From Moesziomyces globuligerus (taxonomy: Eukaryota > Basidiomycota > Ustilaginomycetes > Ustilaginales > Ustilaginaceae): 64,000 nt of DNA. The stretch is from NCBI GenBank assembly GCA_030849465.1, contig JARVLF010000008.1:124001-188000 (forward strand). The letters are read 5' to 3'. Shown here piece after piece: positions 11,733 through 20,351 of the stretch. A model generated the notes under the pieces. That model made no database searches and was not told the DNA's origin. It saw nothing but the letters and a program-made list of their open reading frames with translations. Position 1 is the stretch's first letter; every line of letters starts with the position of its first letter. The position numbers and the translations under genes were made by a program.

Positions 11733-14700
11733 ATGGCGAGCCTCTTGCTTCGTCTCTTCCACTCGGACTACTTTTCTCCGCACCTCGCCCTCTCCTACCT
11801 CCGCACCTACTCGGACAACATCGGTATCACCTACTACCTCGTCAGCCAGCTCGAGTCTGCCTTTCCCTCCCACCAGGTCGAGTTCTACTGGCCCCAGCTC
11901 TGTCACCTCCTCATCACAAAGCCCTCCGACTCCCGCGCACTCGAGTGCTTCATCCTCCGCAGATGCAACGAGTCCGTACACGTCGCCCTCCTCACCCTCT
12001 GGTACTTCCAGGCAGCCCTCTCCGACCTCGCTGCCAACCCCAACACCGCCTCCTTTCACATATGCCATCGCGTCTTCAACGAGTGCCAGCGCATCCTCTT
12101 CCAGGACCCGCTCGCAACCGCCAATACCGTCTACGCCCTCGCTCCACCCACCCACGCCAACGCAGCAGGCCCTTCCCACTCGAACCTCCTCCAACATGGC
12201 CTCGACCGCCTCCGCCTCGCCGCCGCCTCCACCTTTGCGCGCCAAAAGGTCTCGCCGCACACTCCCATCGCCAACATCGTCGGCATCGGCTCCGTCCTCG
12301 CAAGCACTCCTGGCATGCCCCGCCTCGCCTCCATCACAGGCAACATCGCCATCGAGCAGGCTAGGCAGCCCGTAGACCCCATGCAAGATGCGCTCGCCTC
12401 TCGCGATGCCAACCGTGCGGCCCGCCAACAACACAACGACGACGAAGACGACGACACGCCTGCCTTCCATCAGCACTCGGACGAGCTCGATGCCGCAAGC
12501 GACGATCGCGCCGCCGAAGATGGCATCGACGACTCGGACAACGACTCGCTCAGCGACAAGCCCGCTGGTGCGACCACCGACTCGCACGCAAAAGAGTCGA
12601 GCCTCTCGTCCATCGCAGGCAGCCTCGTCAAGATCGCTTCGTCCGTCTCCATGGCCCGCGCAGAGACGGCGCCCTTGCCCCCACCCAAGGACTCTCCCGT
12701 CGTCGTCGCCGCCGCCGCCCCCGCTGCGCCGCAGCCCGCCTCCACCAACAAAGAGGTCACCTCTGGAGGCTCCTTGCCCGCTGCCGACTCTGCCAAGCGG
12801 CCCGACAACCCGTTTGCCACCTTCGCCGCAGGCTTCAATGCCGGCTTCAACGACTTCAAGGGCAAGGCTGCCGCCGCGGTCGGCGAAGTGTTTGGTCAAG
12901 CCCAGAACGACGCGCAACATCCGGCGGCCACCGCAACGCCGCGCAAGAAGCCAGCGCCCACCGGAGCACCTGCACCTTGGTCGCCGCAGAAGCACCGTCA
13001 GCTCGCCTCGTTCGGCCAGCAGGCGGCGTCGTCGCGCTCCGTGCCCAACCTCGCCTCGACGCGCGCCGCCGGCACCGCCTCGGTCTTTGCCTCGTCCGCC
13101 GCGCTCAACCAGCCCGCGGCCAAGACAGAGGCCGTGCTGGCGCTCTACAATGCCGAGGCCCGTCGCAGCCTGCTGCGCTCCAACTACTGCAAGGAGCAGA
13201 CGCGCTTCCTGCTCTCGCTGCAGGACATCTCGGCGCGTCTGCTGCTGCTGCCCAAACCAGCACGCCTCTCTGCGCTGCGCGCCGAACTCACCGCGCTCAA
13301 CCACAAGCTCCCCGCCGACGTCTGCTTCCCGCTCTGGTGCACCGCCGACGACAAGGATTCGTCGACCGCCGCGGCGAGCACGCCGCGCCGCCACCACCGC
13401 GTCGTGCGCATCAATCCGAGCGAGGCGGTGGTGCTCAACTCGGCAGACCGCGTGCCGTTCCTCTTGCACGTCGAGGTGCTCAACAACGACCTCGACTTTG
13501 ACCCGGACCGTCGCCAGAACCGCGACACTCTCCGCCGCCTCGTCACCGAGGAGGACTCGCGCAGACGCAAGGCCGCCGCCGCCGCCGCCTCACCCGCCCG
13601 CTCGTCGTTCGTTCAGGCGAGCAACGACAGCGCACGAGCGACGCCCGACCCGGCTGACCATGACACGCCGGTACGCACCGCCACTCCCGAGGCTGCTACT
13701 GCTTCTGGCGGGGCGCATGTGTACGACGGGGGCGTGGCGGCTGTCCTGGACGCAGACGCGGCGTTGGGGACGAGGTCGAGCACGCCACACCCGATCTCAC
13801 AGCCGCTGACGCCCACGCTGGAGCGCGACGACCTCGTGTCAGGTGTGGCGGATGCGGAACGCGATGCGGCCGAGGCCGAGGCCACCCTGGATGCCGCGCG
13901 CCACGAGCCGGACGCGGGCGCCGAGGAGATCGACCTGACCGAGCAGATGTACGGCTCGGACCTCGCTGGGTTCGGTGGCGAGCGGGATGGGGCTACGGAC
14001 TCGGACTCGGAGGCGGAGGATCTGTCGTCGCGCAACCGGATGCACGATGCCGCCGCGTGGACCTCGGCGCCTGGCCGCGCGGCAGGCTCGAGCAGTGCGG
14101 CGGATGGCGCCGAGGTGCTTGCTGCGGGGCATCGACCGATGAAGGAGTTTTCGCTCGACGAGTACGCGCAGCGGATGCGGACGGCGGCGATCATGCTCTC
14201 GCAGCTCAACAAGTCGAGCAACGCAAGCAAGGCGCATGCGATCGTCAACTACGGACCCAACGTCAGCTCCAACGCGCAGGGCGGCTGGAGCTCCTGGATC
14301 GTCCCCACCAACTGGTACAGCTCGTCGTCGGCCTCGGCTGGCGCTGGCGCGCCGGCAGGCGGTGGAGCGGGCGACAAGGCCGAGGTCGGACAGGGATCGG
14401 CGGGGGTGAGCACGCACGTGGGGGTGGATGCGATGCGCGTCATGGGGGGCGGGGGCGGTGCGGGGCAGAGTTCACGGCTGGTGCATGCCGAGACCGAGGC
14501 GATCCGCAAGCGGATCATGCACGAGATGATGGCGCTCGAGGAAGAGCGGATGCGTCGGATGAAGGACGGTGGGCGGACGGTGAATGCGTCGCGCGCGCGG
14601 GCGCGGGCGCGCGAGGCGGCCGCAGGCGCAGGCGCGATGGGCGAGGACGAGGAAGAAGCGGTGCTGCGTGCGGTCAACAAGGACGATCCGTCGGCGGCCA

Positions 14701-15593
14701 TGTTCAGCGAGTCGTGGGCGGCCAAGAAGGCTCGGATCCGGGCTTCGTCTCCGTACGGCCACGTTGGCGGCTGGGACGTGTTTTCGGTCATCGTCAAGAC
14801 CGGGGCGGATTTGCGGCAGGAGCAGTTGGCGGTGCAGCTGATCAACGAGTTTGGACGCATCTGGCACGAGACGGGGAGTGCGTGCTGGGTGCGCTACTTC
14901 CGCATCCTCGTCACGAGCGAAAACAGCGGGCTGATGGAGACCATCACGGATGCGGTCTCGGTGCATTCGATCAAGAAGGAGGCGTATGCGCGCATGGCCG
15001 AGGAGGACAAGCCGCGCGGCTTTACGCTCTACGACCACTTTCTCGCCGTCTACGGACCTTCGACTTCGGCGAGCTTCCGCAAGGCGCGCCAGGCGTTTAT
15101 GGAGTCGCTCGCCGGGTATAGCATCATCAGCTATCTGCTGCAGATCAAGGACCGCCACAATGGCAACATCCTCGTCGATCGGGACGGACGCTTGATCCAC
15201 ATCGACTTTGGCTTTATGCTCGGCATCTCGCCCGGCGGCGTGGGCTTCGAGGCCGCACCGTTCAAGATGCCGCAGGAGTACATCGACATTCTCGGTGGGC
15301 TGGGGAGCGCCGAGTTTGACGAGTTCAAGGCGCTGATGCGCCAGGGCTTCCGGGACGTGCGCAAGCATGCGGAGCGCATCATCATGCTCGTCGAACTCAT
15401 GGCCAAGGACTCGAAGCTTCCCTGCTTTGCGCTCGCCGACCTCACCGCGGCCAACCTGCGCGACCGCTTCCAGCTCGCGCTGAGCAGTGCGCAGTGCGAC
15501 GAGTTTGTCGACCGCCTCATCCTGTCCAGTGCAGGCAGTGCGTTTACGCGCCTCTACGACATGTACCAGCGTCTCACAGAGGGCGTACTCTGA
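11733..15593 (+). CDS. PIK1: Phosphatidylinositol 4-kinase, Pik1/PI4K-III-beta type
   Basis: Makes PI4P from phosphatidylinositol at the Golgi and in the nucleus, supporting secretion. The 1,286-residue intronless frame is taken from the ATG at 11733; the frame itself opens earlier at a TTG. Residues 1 to about 110 match the N-terminal lipid-kinase-unique helical region. A central segment near residues 550-590 carries the family signature EAVVLNSADRVPFLLHVEVL. The kinase domain covers about residues 1000-1286, with the catalytic loop DRHNGN near 1139 and the metal-binding HIDFGF near 1155. Between them are long Ala/Ser/Asp-rich linkers that make the protein longer than the yeast enzyme (about 1,066 residues). 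The next gene lies 222 bp downstream in the same direction. Confidence 0.95.
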   Translation: MASLLLRLFHSDYFSPHLALSYLRTYSDNIGITYYLVSQLESAFPSHQVEFYWPQLCHLLITKPSDSRALECFILRRCNESVHVALLTLWYFQAALSDLAANPNTASFHICHRVFNECQRILFQDPLATANTVYALAPPTHANAAGPSHSNLLQHGLDRLRLAAASTFARQKVSPHTPIANIVGIGSVLASTPGMPRLASITGNIAIEQARQPVDPMQDALASRDANRAARQQHNDDEDDDTPAFHQHSDELDAASDDRAAEDGIDDSDNDSLSDKPAGATTDSHAKESSLSSIAGSLVKIASSVSMARAETAPLPPPKDSPVVVAAAAPAAPQPASTNKEVTSGGSLPAADSAKRPDNPFATFAAGFNAGFNDFKGKAAAAVGEVFGQAQNDAQHPAATATPRKKPAPTGAPAPWSPQKHRQLASFGQQAASSRSVPNLASTRAAGTASVFASSAALNQPAAKTEAVLALYNAEARRSLLRSNYCKEQTRFLLSLQDISARLLLLPKPARLSALRAELTALNHKLPADVCFPLWCTADDKDSSTAAASTPRRHHRVVRINPSEAVVLNSADRVPFLLHVEVLNNDLDFDPDRRQNRDTLRRLVTEEDSRRRKAAAAAASPARSSFVQASNDSARATPDPADHDTPVRTATPEAATASGGAHVYDGGVAAVLDADAALGTRSSTPHPISQPLTPTLERDDLVSGVADAERDAAEAEATLDAARHEPDAGAEEIDLTEQMYGSDLAGFGGERDGATDSDSEAEDLSSRNRMHDAAAWTSAPGRAAGSSSAADGAEVLAAGHRPMKEFSLDEYAQRMRTAAIMLSQLNKSSNASKAHAIVNYGPNVSSNAQGGWSSWIVPTNWYSSSSASAGAGAPAGGGAGDKAEVGQGSAGVSTHVGVDAMRVMGGGGGAGQSSRLVHAETEAIRKRIMHEMMALEEERMRRMKDGGRTVNASRARARAREAAAGAGAMGEDEEEAVLRAVNKDDPSAAMFSESWAAKKARIRASSPYGHVGGWDVFSVIVKTGADLRQEQLAVQLINEFGRIWHETGSACWVRYFRILVTSENSGLMETITDAVSVHSIKKEAYARMAEEDKPRGFTLYDHFLAVYGPSTSASFRKARQAFMESLAGYSIISYLLQIKDRHNGNILVDRDGRLIHIDFGFMLGISPGGVGFEAAPFKMPQEYIDILGGLGSAEFDEFKALMRQGFRDVRKHAERIIMLVELMAKDSKLPCFALADLTAANLRDRFQLALSSAQCDEFVDRLILSSAGSAFTRLYDMYQRLTEGVL

Positions 15594-15763
15594 TCGCAAT
15601 GCCAATTCAAACGCAAGCTCCGTGTCGAGTCTCAGGTTGAGAGTCAGGTTTGGTCGAGGTGCGGGTTTGGGTGGGCTCGTGCGCATTGGTGGCTGAAATA
15701 TTTCAAGTCCTGAGTTGATTGCGAGGCGGTGGTGGCTCTTGCACCTTTCGCTCCATCATCCAC

Positions 15764-15796
15764 TCTCTCTCTCTCTCTCTCTTTCTCTCTTTGGCA
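15764..15796. repeat. CT dinucleotide tract before the cyclodeaminase-family gene
   Basis: A run of ct repeats with one interruption ends about 20 bp before the ATG at 15816. It is probably promoter or 5' UTR pyrimidine sequence. Confidence 0.8.
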
Positions 15797-15815
15797 CGGG
15801 CTGTAGCTGGCTTGG

Positions 15816-16937
15816 ATGGAGATGCGAGGGGTCAACGTGATTTCCGCCGCCGAGGTGGATGGGGTGCTGGGTAAGCTTGCGCTGGTGGAGGTGGTTCGGT
15901 CGCAGGCAGAGGCGTTTCAGGCGCTCGAGACCGCGCAGTGTCCGCACCGCATCAGCCTCACCACGCGTGCGCATACGCAGCTCTTCATGCCCACCCACCT
16001 GCCTCGCTCCCGCCAAGCCCGCGAAGCCCGCGAAGCCCGCGAAGCTCACGATGTTCGCGAAGCTCGCGAGGACCACGAAACCTCGGGCGTGAGCGTGGTC
16101 AAGATCGTCTCGGTGCCGAAAGCGGGGCGCGGGATTCCTGGCGTCAACCTGGTGTTGGGGGAGGATGGAGCGGTGAGCGACATTGTCAATTCGACGCGGT
16201 TGACGGCGGTGCGTACGGCGGGTGGATCGTTGCTCAGCGCGATACTCGCTCTGGGCGTGCTGCGCGATCGAGTCGACCGACTCGTCGTGTTCGGAGACGG
16301 ACTGCAGGCGCTCATGCACACGTGGCTCTTTGCGCGCTACTTCCCGCTGACCTCGGTCACCATCATCGTTGGCCCGCACCGCGCCCTCGCTGGTGGCGAA
16401 CTGGCCACCAAGCACGCGGCGTTCGTCGCGCAGCTGCGTCAACTCGACTGCCACGTCCAAGTGTCCATGACGGGCAAGCAAGAGGTTCGCAGTGTGTTGG
16501 AGCGGATGCAAGGGGTGGGGGTGGTGTGTACGTGTACGCCGTCGACCGAGGCGCTGTTCGAGTCCGAATGGCTTCGAGGTAGGGTGCACGTGTGTGCGGT
16601 GGGCTCGTATACGCCGCGCATGTGTGAGCTCCCGCACGCGCTCGTCCGTTGCGTCGCCCAGCAGCGCGCGCTGGTGGTGGATAGCCTCGCAGCATGCAGG
16701 AGCGAAGCAGGATGTCTCCTCCAGGCGCTCGACGACGCCGACTGGACGCACATCATCGAGTTGGGCTCCATCTGCCCCGCGCCCGAGCTGGACGATGCGC
16801 AGTGGATGCGATCCGCCGCAGAGGCGCGCGGCGGCGAGGGCGTCTCCATCTTCAAGTCGGTAGGCGTGGCGACGCAGGACGCCTCGCTCACCCGCCTCAT
16901 CGTCACCCACGCCCCCATCAACTCGATCCGCTTCTAA
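15816..16937 (+). CDS. Ornithine cyclodeaminase / mu-crystallin family protein
   Basis: NAD(P)-binding family whose members deaminate ornithine or reduce ketimines and related amino-acid derivatives; the substrate here cannot be read from sequence. 373 residues, no intron, ATG at 15816 (a second ATG follows two codons later). Family marks are the LTAVRTAG block near residue 130, the glycine-rich FGDGLQA dinucleotide-binding turn near 157, and SVGVATQD close to the C-terminus. Residues around 68-88 hold an Arg-Glu-Ala repeat insert encoded by a 9-bp DNA repeat (about 16010-16050). The family is usually 310-370 residues, so the length fits. The gene lies in tandem between PIK1 and the small gene that starts 137 bp downstream. 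Confidence 0.85.
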   Translation: MEMRGVNVISAAEVDGVLGKLALVEVVRSQAEAFQALETAQCPHRISLTTRAHTQLFMPTHLPRSRQAREAREAREAHDVREAREDHETSGVSVVKIVSVPKAGRGIPGVNLVLGEDGAVSDIVNSTRLTAVRTAGGSLLSAILALGVLRDRVDRLVVFGDGLQALMHTWLFARYFPLTSVTIIVGPHRALAGGELATKHAAFVAQLRQLDCHVQVSMTGKQEVRSVLERMQGVGVVCTCTPSTEALFESEWLRGRVHVCAVGSYTPRMCELPHALVRCVAQQRALVVDSLAACRSEAGCLLQALDDADWTHIIELGSICPAPELDDAQWMRSAAEARGGEGVSIFKSVGVATQDASLTRLIVTHAPINSIRF

Positions 16938-17074
16938 GCCTGTTGGACCCAAGGCGGAGATGTTTCGAAAGTGTTACTTTTTCCATGTGGAGATGCTGTC
17001 TGTGCGCGCGGCCAAGCGAAATCCAACGCGTTTGAGCGCCAAGCGGGTTGACATTTGACCACCATCAGGCAGAA

Positions 17075-17824
17075 ATGTCGGCAGAGGGAGCGAGACTCAG
17101 CTTGGCGTTGCGAGCGTCTGCGCTCGTGCATCTCGTCCAACCCGACTCCGTGCCGACGAGTGGGGCGAGCGGGGTGTTGGTGCGGTTGCGCGAATTGGCG
17201 AGCGGTTTGGAGGCGATCGCGGACGCGAGCATCGCACACCTTGTAGGCGGCTGGTCGAACTACGCTGCGCTGCTCCAACCCGTGCCTCCCGTCGCCGATG
17301 TGCGCAACCATGCAAGTGCGTTGCTCGAACAGCACGACGAGCTCGTCGCCACGCTGCGCGAGCTCGAAGCCATCCAGACCCTCGAACCCACCCTAGCGCC
17401 CGCCGCAAACAGGACTCTGTCGAGTAAGTACCACTTTGACCCACACACGCGGCCCCCGGAGCAGCAGCCCAAGATACTCACACAGATCAGCGCGACAGGA
17501 TCCATCCAGCAGCAAAGAATACACGAGGCGACGCAAAGAGCCGACGAGGATCAGGCTGCCGCAAATATGGCCGCACAAAGCGTCCTCGCTCTCGCAAACT
17601 CCTGGGCCCAATACGTAAGTCCCAAACCCCCCTCTGGCAACATCCAATACGACAGTCCGCTACCTTTCTTGCACCGACTCACGCATTGACCCACTTTCAC
17701 ACCCTCGCTCTCAAACTCTTCCGCTCTCTCTGCCTAGACGAGCTCGGTGTCCGAGGCGTTTCTGCTGCTGGACAGCCAGGTCTCGGATCTGGAACGCACC
17801 CTCTCGCGACTCGAACGCGCCTAA
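17075..17824 (+). CDS. Small helical protein, possible dynactin p22/p24 subunit
   Basis: The gene model rests on three exons: 17075-17423, 17499-17614 and 17738-17824. The introns are 75 and 123 nt, both GT..AG with gtaagt donors, and join in phases 1 and 0. The spliced product is 183 residues; intron 1 is a multiple of three and has no stop, so retention would still read through. The sequence is alpha-helical and Ala/Leu/Glu/Gln-rich throughout, with no membrane segment. The middle and C-terminal part ([18 protein letters not shown], then an SIQQQ...NSWAQY block) resembles in pattern the dynactin p22/DCTN3 shoulder subunit, which is close to this length. That identification is from memory of the family and is tentative. 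The gene is convergent with ATG18, 71 bp between stop codons. Confidence 0.5.
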
Positions 17825-17895
17825 GACCCACTCTCTCACACGCGCACACGCGCCTCGATACCCGTTGAACTTGCGATCGCATTGGGCGCGAACGC

Positions 17896-19276
17896 TCACT
17901 CTCCGTTGGTGGGTGCTGCGCTCTCGGCGTCGGTCTCGAGCAAAGAATACTCTACGCCAACGCAAATGCAAAGTCACGACAAACGTCAGCCTGTGCTTAC
18001 TCTTTCGTTTCGCGTCTGGATCAGGCGCGGGGGGAGACTTACGTTTCTGGAGGATGCATTCGCCGCCGTGTTCGAGGTCGATGTTGTACGAGTAAAAGTA
18101 GCCTTCGCTGGTGACGACCATGACGTGCGGCGTGGTGGCGCTGAGCGCGACGACGCTCGAGACGCCCGGAGTGGGCAGTTTGAGAAAGGCAAAGTCGCGT
18201 GCGGGTTCCCACATCTCGGTCAAGCTGTTGGGTAGATAGCCGCCCACGGAACCGGTGATGCCCTTGCCGAGGGCCATGCTCCGCCTACGCAGCGTCCCGC
18301 CCAACCCGCCTGCGCCACCGCCTTTGGCGCGAGCCATCATGGCCTCGTACCCGCCCGGACGGCCCGTGGTCGATCCGGGCGGCGAGGAGGTATCGGAGCC
18401 CATCGACTCGACGGCAGCCGGAGGCGATTTGGAGCTCGGGAGCTTGAAGATGTGTACGGTCTCGGTGTCGGACGAGACGGCGAGGAGCGAGGCGACGGCG
18501 TTGAAGCTGAGGCTGTAGATGCGCGCCGCATACGAGCCGCGTCGGAACTGATGCAGCTTCTGCGCTCCGGGCACGCTGAACACGCGGATGACCGTGCCCT
18601 TGTCGCTCGCGGTAGCGAGCAGCGTACCAGAGGCGTTGAGCGCGAGTGCCGAGATGGGCGTCTTGTGCGCCTGGATCACATTGGTCACGGACAAGGAGAG
18701 CAGGTCGAAGATCAGCACGTCGCCCGCCGCAGCTGCCGCCGGCGTGCTGGTTGCGCCCTGGCTCGAGTTGGCAAACGGACTGGTAGCCGAGGGTACGGGC
18801 GAGGGGTAGGCGAGGAAGCAGTTGTCCGAGCTCGGGCTGAGCGCGCAGATGGCGTTCGGATTCGGACTCGTCTCGATGGTGTGGAGGAGCTTCATGTTGG
18901 AGATGTCGTAGATGTAGATCTCGTGTTCGAGCACGACGACGAGCCTCCTGCGGTTGAGCTTGACGCCGAGGATGGCGGTGGGGAAGAGGAGCTCGCAGAT
19001 GACGCTCTGGCGCTTGGTGTTGACGATCTGCAGCCGACGCGGCGACGCCTGCGACTTTGCATCCGCATCGCTCGTCGCCACGAGCGCGACGAGCGAGGTG
19101 CAGAAGAGCATCTCGACCAGCGACGTCGCGCCCGCCGCATTCGTGTAGACCCGCCCGAACGGCTCGCAGTTGGTGATCGAGTAGCCCTCGCGCGTGCCTA
19201 CCGCGATGCACGAGTGGTCCTGGTTAAAGTTGACCGAGAGCAGCGCATTCGACGCGCGCGCCGGAGCCGACGTCAT
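17896..19276 (-). CDS. ATG18: Atg18, PROPPIN phosphoinositide-binding autophagy protein
   Basis: WD40 beta-propeller that binds PI3P and PI(3,5)P2 on pre-autophagosomal, vacuolar and endosomal membranes; it works with Atg2 in autophagosome growth and vacuole homeostasis. Two exons: 18043-19276 and 17896-17951. The 91-nt intron (17952-18042) has a gtaagt donor, and the splice joins the conserved C-terminal motif as QKQYSLLE. The spliced protein is 429 residues from the ATG at 19276. The lipid-binding FRRG motif is present at about residues 244-247, followed by a long Ser/Gly-rich loop (about residues 275-335) typical of the blade-6 loop. Without splicing, the frame would run on into a non-conserved tail. 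It is head-to-head with ATG10. Confidence 0.95.
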
Positions 19277-19607
19277 TCTGAGCTAGGCTTCCGTGTGTGT
19301 GTGTGTGTGGAGATGCGTGGTCGTAAACGGTGCAGAGGTGACGGTGAGGTGTGGATGCGTTAGGATGCGGGTGGATGGCGAGTGGATGGTGGGCTCGTGC
19401 GGCGTCAAAGCTCAAGGCCTGAGCGAGAGTGCGTGTGTATGTCGAGATGCGCGTGGCTCAGCCCGAATTCACCCATTCTTATGTAAACAAGTACGGTCTA
19501 ACATACACCAAAAATGTGGAGGTGTTGGGCTTTTCCTTGTCCCACCCTCGTGTCCCACCCTCGCCAATCCCCGCAACGATGGTGCACGAGGTTGGTGGTG
19601 GACCATC
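19277..19607. promoter_or_regulatory. Bidirectional promoter between ATG18 and ATG10
   Basis: Only 331 bp separate the two start codons, so both genes must share this DNA. It contains a GT dinucleotide run (about 19289-19307) near ATG18 and a forkhead-type GTAAACAA site at 19483-19490. It also holds an ATG at 19579 that opens a short frame overlapping the ATG10 start. The forkhead match is sequence only; no factor is shown to bind. Confidence 0.6.
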
Positions 19608-20297
19608 ATGTCCGGTGCGTCGACGGCTCGGTTGAGCTTCGACGAGTTCGAACGCGCGTGTCGCGCCTATCTCGCGAGCCGCGATGCAGCATCCGCTACC
19701 ACGTGCGATGCGGACGAGCTCTCCTGGCTAGGCTATGCCAAGGGATGGAGGTGGCTTGCGCCGCTGAGCGAGGGCGAGCCATTCCGAGCCACCGCCTGCC
19801 TCGAACGATCCTACTCCTTGCTAGCGCCTACCATCGATGCACACCGCGACCAAGAGCGGCAGCAGTACCACGATCCGACGGTCCAAGAGCTGCAAGACAT
19901 GCAAGACGTCGATCAAGCCTCGGCGGAGCCATCAAGCTCAGCGAGCCTCATCTGCCTAGGCCAGAGCATCCACTGGTCGCCCATCTGGCAACTGCCCATC
20001 CTCTACCTCCACGCAACCGCAAACTCCCAACCCCTCGACCTCGCCGCTCTCCAGCGCTACGCCATCCTACACTCCACAGGCTCCCTCCTCCCCCACCTCA
20101 CCTCCCAACCCATCCACCCCATCTCGTTCGCAGATCACCCGCGCGACCAGCTCCCCGCCTTCTACCTCCACCCCTGCAACACCAACTCGGCCCTCACCCC
20201 CCTCCTCCCCCCAAACACCCTCGACACCACCCCGCAAGACTACATCGCCGCCTTCGTCTCCCTCTGCGCCTCAGCCGTCCACATGCGTCCATCGTAG
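19608..20297 (+). CDS. ATG10: Atg10-like E2-type enzyme for Atg12-Atg5 conjugation
   Basis: Atg10 takes Atg12 from Atg7 as a thioester and passes it to Atg5, a step needed for autophagosome formation. The single-exon frame from the ATG at 19608 gives 229 residues, a normal length for the family. Family marks are the HWSPIWQLPILYLHA strand block at mid-protein and the catalytic block FYLHPCNTNSALTPLL, where Cys190 in HPCNT is the expected thioester cysteine. Sequence conservation outside these blocks is weak, as usual for Atg10. Its divergent neighbour is ATG18. An alternative ATG at 19579 is out of frame. Confidence 0.85.
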   Translation: MSGASTARLSFDEFERACRAYLASRDAASATTCDADELSWLGYAKGWRWLAPLSEGEPFRATACLERSYSLLAPTIDAHRDQERQQYHDPTVQELQDMQDVDQASAEPSSSASLICLGQSIHWSPIWQLPILYLHATANSQPLDLAALQRYAILHSTGSLLPHLTSQPIHPISFADHPRDQLPAFYLHPCNTNSALTPLLPPNTLDTTPQDYIAAFVSLCASAVHMRPS

Positions 20298-20351
20298 AGC
20301 ACACGCAAGATACAGAGATGGCCATTCTTTCTCGTAAAGAGCACGCTCAAG

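Noticed and set aside
11694..13469. Minus-strand frame of 591 codons
   Set aside because: Antisense to PIK1, whose frame has clear family motifs.
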